Part shown: positions 46,643-55,774 of the stretch, in pieces
How positions within the stretch are numbered: position 1 is the first letter of the stretch
Layout: every line of letters begins with the position of its first letter
NCBI GenBank assembly: GCA_019720755.1
Contig: CP081303.1
Location: forward strand, 4,026,501 to 4,090,500
DNA: 64,000 bases
Reading direction: 5' to 3'
Origin: Prolixibacteraceae bacterium
Lineage (GTDB): Bacteria > Bacteroidota > Bacteroidia > Bacteroidales > Prolixibacteraceae
Position numbers and translations under genes: made by a program
Notes under the pieces: generated by a model
Databases searched by the model: none
What the model saw: only the letters and a program-made list of their open reading frames with translations
Told to the model about the DNA's origin: nothing

Positions 46643-47359
46643 ATGAAAAAGCTATCTATTTTTATCGCCCTTTTTATTGGAGCCCTATCTGTAAAAGCAC
46701 AGAATATTCAGTTGCATTACGACATGGGAGAAGGAAGACAATATTTCACTTCGACTGTGGAAATGTTTAAATTAGATAAGTGGGGATCTACTTTCTTCTT
46801 TATTGATATGGACTATGGTGCAAATGATTTTGATGGTGTGAGTCAAGCATACTGGGAGGTTGCACGTAGTTTCAAAATTTCAAAAGATTGTGCTTTTGAA
46901 CCAAGAGTAGAGTACAATGGAGGTTTCTTTGCACTACAAGATCAAGTGGATAAATCTAAATATTCTGCAGCTCCTATCAACAATGCATTTTTGGTCGGTG
47001 GACAATACACATGGGCTAGTGGTGATTTTTCTAAGATTTTCACACTTTCTCTTAACTATAAATATATTGAAGACAAGAATGATGCATCTTTCCAAGTAAC
47101 AGGTGTATGGAACTTGAACTTCTTTAATAAGAAATTTTCTATGACAGGTTTTGCTGACTTCTGGAGAGAGGATGTGACTACATTTGATGATAATGGAGGA
47201 ATGCATGACAAAAAGTATGTGTTTATGACAGAGCCACAGTTTTGGTATAATGTGAATAGTAATTTGGCATTGGGATCAGAGATCGAGATGAGTACAAACT
47301 TTGCTGCACATGATGGTTTTATGGTAAACCCAACTGTGGCTGTAAAGTGGACATTCTAA
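46643..47359 (+). CDS. DUF5020 family outer-membrane channel (Tsx-like)
   Basis: The 238-aa protein has a signal peptide (to about VKAQ) and a 12-strand-type barrel ending in Phe (VAVKWTF). NIQLHYDMGEGRQYFTSTVEMFKLDKWGSTFFFIDMDYG is characteristic of DUF5020, a relative of the nucleoside channel Tsx. The next gene is a nucleobase permease, which supports a role in passing purines or nucleosides through the outer membrane. That link is inference. Confidence 0.85.
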   Translation: MKKLSIFIALFIGALSVKAQNIQLHYDMGEGRQYFTSTVEMFKLDKWGSTFFFIDMDYGANDFDGVSQAYWEVARSFKISKDCAFEPRVEYNGGFFALQDQVDKSKYSAAPINNAFLVGGQYTWASGDFSKIFTLSLNYKYIEDKNDASFQVTGVWNLNFFNKKFSMTGFADFWREDVTTFDDNGGMHDKKYVFMTEPQFWYNVNSNLALGSEIEMSTNFAAHDGFMVNPTVAVKWTF

Positions 47360-47360
47360 G

Positions 47361-47391
47361 TTTGGTTATCATTTAAAAATAATTACTTTCG
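47361..47391 (+). promoter_or_regulatory. Promoter of the permease gene (one mismatch)
   Basis: TTTG (47361-47364), 19 bases, then TACTTTCG (47384-47391), one mismatch from TAnnTTTG, lie directly between the DUF5020 stop and the permease ATG at 47413. Confidence 0.5.
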
Positions 47392-47412
47392 CAACCTTCA
47401 AAAAATCATAAG

Positions 47413-48723
47413 ATGTTAGAGAAGTTTTTTAAGTTAAAAGAGAATGGAACTACTGTTAAGACAGAGATCCTAGCAGGTATTACAACGTTTATGACCATGG
47501 CTTATATATTGGCTGTGAATCCAGATATTTTAAGCGCATGTGGAATGGATAAAGGTGCGGTATTTACTGCTTCTGCTCTTTCTGCTTTTGTGGCAACCCT
47601 AGTAATGGCATTGGTTGCTAAGTTGCCATTTGCTTTAGCTCCAGGCATGGGATTGAATGCATTTTTTGCATTTGGTGTTTGTTTGTCTATGGGACATGAC
47701 TGGGAGTTTGCACTTACAGCAGTATTCTTAGAAGGGATTATCTTTTTGTTAATGACTGCTTTCAATATTAGAGAATTGATCATTAATTCTATTCCTAAGA
47801 ATATCAAACATGCTATTTCTGTTGGTATAGGTCTTTTCATTGCATTGATTGGAATGAAAAATGCTGGTATCGTTGTTGCAAATGATGCTACTCTTGTTGG
47901 ATTAGGAGATATCACTTCGGGATCTGCTACTGTAGCACTTCTAGGAGTATTTATTACCGGAGTTCTATTGGCGTTGAATGTACGTGGAGCTATTCTTATT
48001 GGTCTTTTTACTTCTACTGTTATTGGTATTCCACTAGGAGTTACAATTGTACCTTCAACATTTAGTTTTGCAGTACCTTCATTGGAGCCAATAATGTTTA
48101 AATTCCAGTGGGATTGGTTGAATTCAGCAGAGGGTATCTTCTCTATGATTACTGTACTTTTTACTTTTCTATTTGTGGATATGTTTGATACTGTTGGTAC
48201 ATTGATTGGTGTAACTACTAAAGCAGATATGTTGGACGAAAAGGGCAGAATTCCTAATGTGAAACAGGCACTTTTTGCTGACTCTATTGGAACAACAGTA
48301 GGTGCATTTTTGGGAACTTCCACTGTAACAACTTTTGTTGAGAGTGCTGCTGGTGTTGCTGAAGGTGGACGTACTGGGCTTACAGCATTATCTACGGCAG
48401 GAATGTTCTTGATATCATTGTTTCTAGCACCATTATTTTTGATGGTTCCTGGAGCTGCAACTGCTCCTGCATTGATTATTGTAGGTGTGATGATGGTAAC
48501 TCCAATTAAAAACATTGATTTGGATGACTTTACTGAAGCTATTCCTGCATTCTTTACTATGGTAATGATGCCATTTACTTACTCTATTGCAGAAGGTATT
48601 GTATTTGGTTTGATTTCATATGTTTTCCTAAAGTTATTAACAGGAAAAGTGAAACAAGTAAGTATGGTGACTATAGTACTTGCACTTCTATTTGTTGCAA
48701 AGTTCATCATCGATGGCATGTAA
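47413..48723 (+). CDS. NCS2 family adenine/guanine/hypoxanthine permease
   Basis: The 436-aa membrane protein has about 13 helices of the AzgA-like branch of NCS2. It carries AGITTFMTMAYILAVNP near the start, the half-helix motif ALAPGMGLNAFFAF, LFVDMFDTVGTLIG and GTSTVTTFVESAAGVAEGGRTGL. It imports purine bases with protons across the inner membrane. It follows the DUF5020 channel by 53 bases but has its own promoter-like site. A strong terminator follows. Confidence 0.93.
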   Translation: MLEKFFKLKENGTTVKTEILAGITTFMTMAYILAVNPDILSACGMDKGAVFTASALSAFVATLVMALVAKLPFALAPGMGLNAFFAFGVCLSMGHDWEFALTAVFLEGIIFLLMTAFNIRELIINSIPKNIKHAISVGIGLFIALIGMKNAGIVVANDATLVGLGDITSGSATVALLGVFITGVLLALNVRGAILIGLFTSTVIGIPLGVTIVPSTFSFAVPSLEPIMFKFQWDWLNSAEGIFSMITVLFTFLFVDMFDTVGTLIGVTTKADMLDEKGRIPNVKQALFADSIGTTVGAFLGTSTVTTFVESAAGVAEGGRTGLTALSTAGMFLISLFLAPLFLMVPGAATAPALIIVGVMMVTPIKNIDLDDFTEAIPAFFTMVMMPFTYSIAEGIVFGLISYVFLKLLTGKVKQVSMVTIVLALLFVAKFIIDGM

Positions 48724-48762
48724 TATTGGATCGAATTTACTAGTAAATAATTAATATAAGAG

Positions 48763-48795
48763 AAAGGCTACCACACCCAATGGTAGCCTTTTTTG
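48763..48795 (+). terminator. Terminator of the permease gene
   Basis: AAAGGCTACCA (48763-48773) pairs with TGGTAGCCTTT (48781-48791), continuing in T's. Confidence 0.9.
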
Positions 48796-48952
48796 TGCGT
48801 GTAAACTTTAAATTTTTCTTACAATATTAAATGGTGCTATGCTTAATGTGTCATGCTTGAGCATGTGATTTTATCCTTCTAATTTAGAATGGCAGTTCTA
48901 TTTAGATTGATTATCTTTAAAAGTGTAAAAAGCTCATTTTAATTATTAATAT

Positions 48953-49879
48953 ATGTCACACTCACATTCACACTCAATGGGGCACCATCATGATCATCAT
49001 GCCCTTCCAGACCGTATTGGTATTGCATTCAAGATGGGAATAATCCTAAATATTGTCTTCACGGCGATAGAGTATACTGTTGGTGTTACAACTAACTCGT
49101 TAGCATTGGTCTCTGATGCAACACATAACCTTTCTGATGTTGCTAGTTTGTTATTGGCATGGTTTGGATTAAAATTAGCACAGAAGGTCGTAAATGATCA
49201 TTTCACTTATGGCTATAAGAAGGGGACTATTCTAGCCTCTTTGATTAATTCTATTGTCTTATGTGTTGTGGTGATTATGATCGCAATTGAGTCTATTGAA
49301 CGTTTTGCCTCCCCTATTGTCGTTGATGGTTTTGGGGTCATTGTCGTCGCAGCTATCGGTGTTATAATCAATGGTATCACCGCATTTCTTTTTTTTAAAG
49401 ATCAAAAAAAGGATATCAATATTCGGGGTGCTTTTATTCACCTCTTAGTAGATGCTTTGGTTTCAGTAGGAGTAGTTGTATCTGGTTTGTTAATTCAGTA
49501 TACCGGATTGGTTTGGATAGATCCAATCGTAAGTTTGATTATTGCTATTATTATTGCAATAGGGACATATGGTTTGCTTAAAGAGAGTGTTCGCTTGGTT
49601 TTGGATGGTGTGCCAAAAGAGATCGATTATAAGCAAATTAAAGAGTTGTTAGAGAGTAAGGATGAAGTGATAGAAGCTCATCATATTCATATATGGCCAA
49701 TAAGTAGCAGTTTGGTCTCTTTGACAGCACATATTGAGGTTGAGGATGATCAAATGGGTATTGAGAAAATTATGAAGTTACGAAAAGATATCAAACACGA
49801 CTTAGAACATCATGGTATTATGCACTCTACAATAGAGTTTGAACTGGCTGCTGGAACGTGTTCAGATTCTCCTTGTTAA
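48953..49879 (+). CDS. Cation diffusion facilitator (zinc/cobalt exporter)
   Basis: The 308-aa protein has a His-rich N-terminus (MSHSHSHSMGHHHDHH), six transmembrane helices, and metal sites in helices 2 and 5 (DATHNLSD and HLLVDALVS, the HxxxD pairs). A C-terminal ferredoxin-like cytoplasmic domain follows (EAHHIHIWPIS). It exports Zn2+ or similar divalent metal in exchange for protons. The size and motifs match CzcD/ZitB-type proteins. Monocistronic. Confidence 0.95.
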   Translation: MSHSHSHSMGHHHDHHALPDRIGIAFKMGIILNIVFTAIEYTVGVTTNSLALVSDATHNLSDVASLLLAWFGLKLAQKVVNDHFTYGYKKGTILASLINSIVLCVVVIMIAIESIERFASPIVVDGFGVIVVAAIGVIINGITAFLFFKDQKKDINIRGAFIHLLVDALVSVGVVVSGLLIQYTGLVWIDPIVSLIIAIIIAIGTYGLLKESVRLVLDGVPKEIDYKQIKELLESKDEVIEAHHIHIWPISSSLVSLTAHIEVEDDQMGIEKIMKLRKDIKHDLEHHGIMHSTIEFELAAGTCSDSPC

Positions 49880-49897
49880 TATTTGATGATAAATATA

Positions 49898-49930
49898 AAA
49901 AGGCGAAACATGAAAATTTTCGCCTTTCTT
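49898..49930. terminator. Bidirectional terminator
   Basis: AAAGGCGAAA (49899-49908) pairs with TTTCGCCTTT (49918-49927), between the convergent CDF and GH29 genes. Confidence 0.85.
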
Positions 49931-49938
49931 ATATTAAA

Positions 49939-52020
49939 TTATTTTGTGAGAATATCAAAAGAAGCTATTGAAGCAGCTTTACCATTGTCAATTGTTTCTA
50001 TTGGAACAAATTTAATGTAACGACCTTTTCGATTTGCGCCAGTTACTGTTTGTTCTATTGGGTGGTTTCTGATATTATCAAATGCCCCTTTAAGTACTGG
50101 GTTTCCCCAACGTTTACCATCCATACTGATGTAAAAAGCATATTTTTTGATAAAGTTCATACTCCATCTATTCTGAATTGGTAGGTATCTAAATCCGTCA
50201 ATCGTATAAGTTTTTCCAAGGTCAATTATCATTCCCTTTTTATTCTTCTTGATTTGACCGAAATTGTGTGATTGTCCATTTATAATATTCTTGAAATCTT
50301 TTACATTTCGACCAATTAGCTTCCAATTTGTTGATGGGATATCAAACTTACGATGAGCAACTGGACTAAACTTGGATGTTTTGGGATTTTCAATCACAGC
50401 ACGAACAATTGCTTTTTTAACAAGAGTGAAAGGAGCAGTATATTCTATTCTATTTGTGTTCTCTACAGGATTTGTTCCATCTAGAGTATAGTATATCTTA
50501 GACTCTTGATCAGGAGCAATAATATACACTTTTCCATCTTGAGTACGGAAAAGTTTTGGTTCAACAAGCATTGGAGGCGCATCGTAAAGGCCAAATGTAG
50601 AAAGAACAATTGAAGCTTTAGCATCATCAATAACTACTTTTACTTTTGTGGTTGTTGTTGATGGAATACGAAGGATCCGCTTGTAACCAATGGTTGTTTC
50701 ATCTGCAACTGTATTCCATTTTCCATCTTTTTGAATTTCTACATGAAACTTCTTCACTCTTTGTCCAAGCTTGATATCTTCTTGAAGTAGGATTCTGTTA
50801 AATGTTTTTGGTTCGTCAAATGTGATGGTGAAGCTAGCATTTACAACATTATCATTGGTAGCCCAGTATGTGTCTATATTGTTGTCCAATAACTGTTTTG
50901 GGTTATATCTTTCGTTATTACCTCGAACTTCTGAAGCAGTAATTTCTGCATAAGAAGAAACTAAATTATTTTCAAAGTCTTCTTTAATCTGTTTACCAAG
51001 AGCGATAAGATTTTTTTCATCTATAGGATGAATAAGACCTCTTCTATCTACAGGGAGATTTAAAAGGAATGTTCCATTACGTCCTACTGAGTGGTAATAA
51101 ATATCCATTAATTGAGGCAATGATTTAACCATATTATCCTCTCTTTCGTGATAAAACCAACCTGGTCTTATAGACGTATTTACCTCTGCAGGTACCCAGT
51201 AATTCCCATCCTCATGTCCAGATCTTAATTGAACATAGTGAGGCCAACCTGGCCAAACTTCGTCTCTTCTTAAAGTACTCCAATTTGTTTTATTTGCAAA
51301 TCCTTCTTCTGTACCAACCCATCTTACGTCTGGTCCAGCATCGCTAAATAGACAAGCATTTGGTTGAAGTTCACGAACAATTTTATATGTATTGGGCCAA
51401 TCGTAGAATGTTTTTCTATCAATTTTTCTTGTTTCTCTAGCACCTCCATAGTATCCATCCCCACCATTGGCTCCATCAAACCATACTTCAAATAATTCAC
51501 CATAGTTAGTTAGAAGTTCACGAAGTTGATTTCTGAATATATCGATATATGCTGGTGTTCCATAATTTGCATTGTTACGATCCCATGGAGATAGATAGAT
51601 ACCTAGTTTAAGACCATATTCATCACATGCTTCTCTTAACTCTTTTACCAAATCCCCTTTACCATTCTTCCAAGGTGACTGCTTAATGGAGTAGTCTGTT
51701 GTTTTAGTCGGCCATAGACAGAATCCATCATGATGTTTTGCAGTAAGGATGATTCCTTTCATTCCAGCCTCTTTGCACACTCTTGCCCATTGTTTGCAGT
51801 CAAGATTTGTGGGGTTGAAAAGTTTAGGGTCTTTATCTCCATATCCCCACTCATCATCAGTAAATGTGTTCATACTGAAATGAATGAATGCATAAAATTC
51901 CATCTCTTGCCAAGCCAATTGCCTTGGGGATGGAGTCGGTTCTAACTTTTTAGGTGCAGGCACACTAGAACACTGTGTAAAAAGTAGTACTGCAAGTATT
52001 AATGTCGTTAGTTTTTTCAT
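49939..52020 (-). CDS. GH29 alpha-L-fucosidase, lipoprotein
   Basis: The 693-aa protein has a lipoprotein signal (LLFTQCSSV, Cys17) and a GH29 barrel (about 30-335). The nucleophile Asp182 lies in FEVWFDGANGG; HHDGFCLWPTK and GIYLSPWDRN are further substrate-site motifs. The C-terminal half carries an F5/8-type (CBM32-like) domain (about 355-480), a chitobiase-type YYTLDGTNPVENTNRI module and a second discoidin-like domain. It should remove alpha-linked fucose from glycans at the cell surface or in the periplasm. It starts 11 bases after a DUF3859-like gene, so the two form an operon. Confidence 0.93.
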   Translation of the reverse strand: MKKLTTLILAVLLFTQCSSVPAPKKLEPTPSPRQLAWQEMEFYAFIHFSMNTFTDDEWGYGDKDPKLFNPTNLDCKQWARVCKEAGMKGIILTAKHHDGFCLWPTKTTDYSIKQSPWKNGKGDLVKELREACDEYGLKLGIYLSPWDRNNANYGTPAYIDIFRNQLRELLTNYGELFEVWFDGANGGDGYYGGARETRKIDRKTFYDWPNTYKIVRELQPNACLFSDAGPDVRWVGTEEGFANKTNWSTLRRDEVWPGWPHYVQLRSGHEDGNYWVPAEVNTSIRPGWFYHEREDNMVKSLPQLMDIYYHSVGRNGTFLLNLPVDRRGLIHPIDEKNLIALGKQIKEDFENNLVSSYAEITASEVRGNNERYNPKQLLDNNIDTYWATNDNVVNASFTITFDEPKTFNRILLQEDIKLGQRVKKFHVEIQKDGKWNTVADETTIGYKRILRIPSTTTTKVKVVIDDAKASIVLSTFGLYDAPPMLVEPKLFRTQDGKVYIIAPDQESKIYYTLDGTNPVENTNRIEYTAPFTLVKKAIVRAVIENPKTSKFSPVAHRKFDIPSTNWKLIGRNVKDFKNIINGQSHNFGQIKKNKKGMIIDLGKTYTIDGFRYLPIQNRWSMNFIKKYAFYISMDGKRWGNPVLKGAFDNIRNHPIEQTVTGANRKGRYIKFVPIETIDNGKAASIASFDILTK

Positions 52021-52031
52021 TTATTGGTATT

Positions 52032-52427
52032 TTATATGTGTTTGGATATAATTTTCAGTTCTTTATGTGCGACCAATTCTCCATCGATATAAGTAAAAAG
52101 TTTCCAAGTTCCTAGTTTGTCTTTTAGTGGTTCCCATATTGAATCACCTAGAAAGAACTGGTAATTGTTTGATCGTATAAAATACTCTCCAGTAAATGGT
52201 GCTGCAACTTTGCCGTCTTCTCCTCTAAAAGGAGGGTGATCAATTCTGAATGAGAGTCTCTTCCCTTTGGCTTTTTTTATTATTAATACATACCCAAACT
52301 CTGTTCCGATATCAGATTTGATGATATTTGTTATGTCTAATAGCTTAGGTAATGTTTTGCTATTTCTATCCCATTGGGTATATTCTCCATAGCTGTACAT
52401 CTCAACCTCTAATTTTTTCTTTGCCAT
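52032..52427 (-). CDS. DUF3859-like protein
   Basis: The 131-aa protein has no signal peptide. It opens with KKKLEVEMYSYGEYTQWD and contains IGTEFGYVLIIKKAKGKRLSFRIDHPP and FFLGDSIWEPL. This all-beta, single-domain pattern is what I recall for DUF3859, whose function is unknown. Only 11 bases separate it from the GH29 fucosidase, which suggests co-transcription, but it lacks export signals while the fucosidase is a lipoprotein. A direct physical role with the enzyme is doubtful. Confidence 0.6.
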   Translation of the reverse strand: MAKKKLEVEMYSYGEYTQWDRNSKTLPKLLDITNIIKSDIGTEFGYVLIIKKAKGKRLSFRIDHPPFRGEDGKVAAPFTGEYFIRSNNYQFFLGDSIWEPLKDKLGTWKLFTYIDGELVAHKELKIISKHI

Positions 52428-52616
52428 GTTTATAAGAAATGTTCTCTAATTGTTAATTTATATTTGTGTGTGTTTAATAAAATCACAATTCCAATAGACA
52501 ACGACTTTAGTCTTAAAGATATTGGATAGTATTTAAATAATAATTTTAATCAAACGAAATAGGAATAATATAATTCATTTTTATAATTGTTATACTTTTT
52601 TAGTTAAAATTATAAA

Positions 52617-52643
52617 AAAAGCTACCTTGATAAGGTAGCTTTT
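52617..52643 (-). terminator. Terminator of ldhA
   Basis: A 12-bp stem (52617-52628 with 52632-52643, loop of 3) has a U-tract on the minus strand. Confidence 0.85.
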
Positions 52644-52668
52644 AAAATTTATTATAATAAATTTTCTT

Positions 52669-53667
52669 CTATATTTTCACTTCATTCTTCAGTTCTTTTC
52701 CTTCACAGAAATCTTTGATGTTGTTTAATGTTGTGTTTGCGATATTCATGAAGGCTTCTTTTGTGAAGAATGCTTGATGAGAGGTCACGATTACATTATT
52801 AAAAGTAAGTAATCTTGCAAGAACATCATCCTCGAGGACTTGGTCAGAAAGGTCTTCGAAAAAGAACTCATTTTCCTCTTCATAGACATCTAATCCTGCT
52901 GCAGACACTTTTCCCGCTTTAAGTCCTTCAATAAGATCTGTTGTTTTAATAAGTTTACCTCTACCTGTGTTAATAATCATTACTCCCTCTTTCATCATAT
53001 CAATAGCATCTTTATCAATGAGCCACTTCGTTTCTCTTGTTAAAGGACAGTTAAGAGATATAACATCCGATTTTTGAAAAAGTGTATCTAGATCGGTATA
53101 TTGATAGCCTAAGCTTTCAGCGAGTTTGTTGTCTGGAAAAGGATCATACGCGAGTACATCCATCTCAAATCCTTTTAGTATTTTGATTAGTGATTTTCCA
53201 ATTTTACCTGTTCCAATGACGCCTGCTGTTTTTCCATTTAGATTATATCCCATTAATCCGTTAAGGGAAAAGTTTGCATCTCGTGTACGGAAATAAGCTC
53301 TGTGGATTTTTCTATTCAAAGAAAGCATTAGTGCAACGGTATGTTCCGCAATGGCGCTTGGAGAATATGCAGGAACACGTACTACTTTAATTTTGTCTTT
53401 TGCTGCTTTGATATCTACATTGTTGAATCCTGCACAACGAAGTGCAATTAGTTTGACTCCATAACTATGAAGCTTGTTAATTACCTTTTCATTCAGTATA
53501 TCGTTTACAAAAATTACAACTACATCCGCATCCTGAGCCAATAAGATATTATCTTCTGTTAAATGGTAGAAAACAAATCGAACATCAAACCCCATCTTCT
53601 CAGCAAGAGGCTTATATATCTCCTTATCATAGGGTTTAGTGTCAAAGAATGTTATCTTGGGTCTCAT
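52669..53667 (-). CDS. ldhA: D-lactate dehydrogenase (2-hydroxyacid dehydrogenase)
   Basis: The 332-aa enzyme has the NAD-binding motif GVIGTGKIGKSLIKIL. The catalytic triad is the Arg in LRCAGFNNVD, the Glu in DVYEEENEFFFED, and the His in TSHQAFFTKEAF. The FFFED loop is typical of D-LDH rather than of phosphoglycerate dehydrogenase. It reduces pyruvate to D-lactate and so regenerates NAD+ in fermentation. Monocistronic, with a terminator. Confidence 0.93.
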   Translation of the reverse strand: MRPKITFFDTKPYDKEIYKPLAEKMGFDVRFVFYHLTEDNILLAQDADVVVIFVNDILNEKVINKLHSYGVKLIALRCAGFNNVDIKAAKDKIKVVRVPAYSPSAIAEHTVALMLSLNRKIHRAYFRTRDANFSLNGLMGYNLNGKTAGVIGTGKIGKSLIKILKGFEMDVLAYDPFPDNKLAESLGYQYTDLDTLFQKSDVISLNCPLTRETKWLIDKDAIDMMKEGVMIINTGRGKLIKTTDLIEGLKAGKVSAAGLDVYEEENEFFFEDLSDQVLEDDVLARLLTFNNVIVTSHQAFFTKEAFMNIANTTLNNIKDFCEGKELKNEVKI

Positions 53668-53754
53668 ATTTTGAACAATTAGAGTGGATTAAATAAAACT
53701 TAAACAATCAAGTTAAACGAATGTTTAACATCTTAATTTAAGCTCTAACTAATG

Positions 53755-55698
53755 TTACCCATTAATTGTTCTTTGTCCAAGAGAGGCTGACAGTTCTTTT
53801 TCAATCATCTTAAGATTCTGGATCTCTTGTTGTAGCTCCAGAATCTTTTCAAAATCTGTTTGATTATTGATCATTGCTAACCCTTTTATTTTTTCTTTGA
53901 TCATCACCCTTACTCTACTTAATTTATAGTTTTCAACCACTTTAGGGATCAGAGTAAAAAGAATATCTTCGGTATGTTCGATATAGTTTCCCTGTTGAAC
54001 CCACATCTTGCTTTCAACATATTTGTTTGTTAATAATTTGCTCGCAAACTTGCTTACATGAATATCTGGATGGTGAATGAAATATCTATTGGGTTCAAAA
54101 TTAAATTCATTTAGGTGTGCCTTGTACTCGTCAAGAATCTTTTGATAAAGAGGGTTTATTGAGGATAATTGGTCTGCATCTAGTTCATTAAATATATAGT
54201 TGGCAACTTTTAATGTTCTTTTTCGATTTGTTCCCTCTATATTCTCATCCATAAGATCCATGGGACCATAGCGAAGAAGGAATCTTAGGATCTCCTGCTC
54301 CTCGAGATCAAAAGGGTTTACCTCTTGAGATAGGTTCATAGCCTCTAAATGAGAAGGGATAGGATTATTTCTACTCTTCTTATGAAGTTGTTCTGCATGT
54401 TTCTCCTGAAACTTTCGTAGTTCTAAATAGAGGTTCTCTTCTCTGATTTGCATGAGTCTACTACACTCTCGCATATATTTCATTCTTAGGTGAAGATATG
54501 GAATAATGGAAATTAAACGAACAATCTCTGAGATTGCTGTAGCTCGTGATATTGGATCATTTTGCGTCTGATTGAGTCGTGCAATAGAGGCATATTCTAT
54601 GAAATCCTTTTCATTTCTCTGAACGTAGTCCTTAAATTGACTATTGGAACGAGCAAAAGAGTCTGGATCTTCCCCTTCAGGAAGAGGAACCACTTTAACG
54701 AACATTCCTTCTTGAAGAATTAACTCTACCCCTCTAATAGCTGCCCCGATCCCAGCACTGTCTCCATCATAAATAATGGTTACCGTATCCGTAAATCTTC
54801 GAAGTAGCCTTACTTGGTCCATCGTCAATGATGTTCCCGCAGAAGCAACTACGTTGTGTACTCCTGCCATATGCATGGATATGACGTCTGTATATCCTTC
54901 GACTATATAACAGTTTTGTTGATTTATAATCTCTTTCTTTGCTTGATATAAACCATATAGAACATGACTCTTATGGTAGATCTCTGTTTCAGGGGAGTTA
55001 ATATATTTGGCAATCTTCTTCTCCTTATTTTCAGCCATTGTACGACCACCAAAACCAATTGTTTTACCTGAAATGTTAAAGATAGGAAAGATAACCCTTG
55101 ACTCGAATCGATCTCGTATCCAATTGTCTCTTCTGATGGTGACACCAATCTGTTCTAAGTCTTCGATTGTGGCACCTTCCACTTGTGCTTGTTTTGTCAT
55201 CTCCCCATGTGCCTTAGGGCAGTAGCCTAGCTGAAATGAGTTAATCGCTTCTATATCTATCCCTCTATGGGTTAGATAATTTAAGGCGATGCTCTTTCCT
55301 TCGTCAGTATCTGTTAGTTGATTACGAAAATAGTTTTTACACCATTCTGCTAGTTGAATTAGTTTTTGTGGTTGTGAGAGGTTGTTTTCTTCTTTGTCAT
55401 GCCAATCATCAGGAAGAGATATTTGATATTTATCTATAACAAGTTGAAGTGTTTGTTCAAAACTTAGTGTTTCATGCTCCATAATAAACTGTAGAATATT
55501 ACCTGCACGGTTACATTCAACACACCTGTAAATACCCGGATTGTTATAAACCATCAGTGTCGGAACAGAACCGTTATGAAATGGACATATCCCTACCATA
55601 TGATCTCCTTTAGGTTTCAGGGTAAGGTAATTAGAGATAATTTGATCAATTGGAGGAAGTGATTGTATAATCTTATCAATTATTTTCTGCTCTATCAT
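53755..55698 (-). CDS. dnaG: DnaG-type primase, catalytically intact, diverged zinc domain
   Basis: The protein is 647 aa from the ATG at 55698, which aligns with the start of the upstream paralogue; the ATG four codons upstream is unlikely. The zinc domain keeps the ligands (Cys38, His41, Cys59, Cys62), but the usual EKTPSF and CFGCG signatures have become GSVPTL and CVECN. The polymerase core is complete: IGFGGR (214-219), EGYTD (Glu267), YDGDSAG (Asp311, Asp313) and EGEDPDSFA. The C-terminal 220 residues would include the helicase-binding domain. It makes RNA primers for replication. The zinc domain is the odd part. Confidence 0.92.
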   Translation of the reverse strand: MIEQKIIDKIIQSLPPIDQIISNYLTLKPKGDHMVGICPFHNGSVPTLMVYNNPGIYRCVECNRAGNILQFIMEHETLSFEQTLQLVIDKYQISLPDDWHDKEENNLSQPQKLIQLAEWCKNYFRNQLTDTDEGKSIALNYLTHRGIDIEAINSFQLGYCPKAHGEMTKQAQVEGATIEDLEQIGVTIRRDNWIRDRFESRVIFPIFNISGKTIGFGGRTMAENKEKKIAKYINSPETEIYHKSHVLYGLYQAKKEIINQQNCYIVEGYTDVISMHMAGVHNVVASAGTSLTMDQVRLLRRFTDTVTIIYDGDSAGIGAAIRGVELILQEGMFVKVVPLPEGEDPDSFARSNSQFKDYVQRNEKDFIEYASIARLNQTQNDPISRATAISEIVRLISIIPYLHLRMKYMRECSRLMQIREENLYLELRKFQEKHAEQLHKKSRNNPIPSHLEAMNLSQEVNPFDLEEQEILRFLLRYGPMDLMDENIEGTNRKRTLKVANYIFNELDADQLSSINPLYQKILDEYKAHLNEFNFEPNRYFIHHPDIHVSKFASKLLTNKYVESKMWVQQGNYIEHTEDILFTLIPKVVENYKLSRVRVMIKEKIKGLAMINNQTDFEKILELQQEIQNLKMIEKELSASLGQRTING

Positions 55699-55727
55699 GA
55701 ATACATTCATAAAGTTAGATAACAGTG

Positions 55728-55735
55728 CAAATATA
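55728..55735 (-). promoter_or_regulatory. -7 element before dnaG
   Basis: The minus strand reads TATATTTG, 30 bases before the dnaG ATG, inside the gap between the two primase genes. It suggests dnaG can also be transcribed alone. Confidence 0.4.
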
Positions 55736-55774
55736 GGAAAAGAAAATGATCCATGAATATAGTATTCTTAGAGC

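Noticed and set aside
47502-48515. A 337-codon open frame antisense to the NCS2 permease
   Set aside because: Composition is a mirror of membrane codons (rich in Asn, Thr, Pro, Ile) with no domain or start context; the permease on the other strand is clear.
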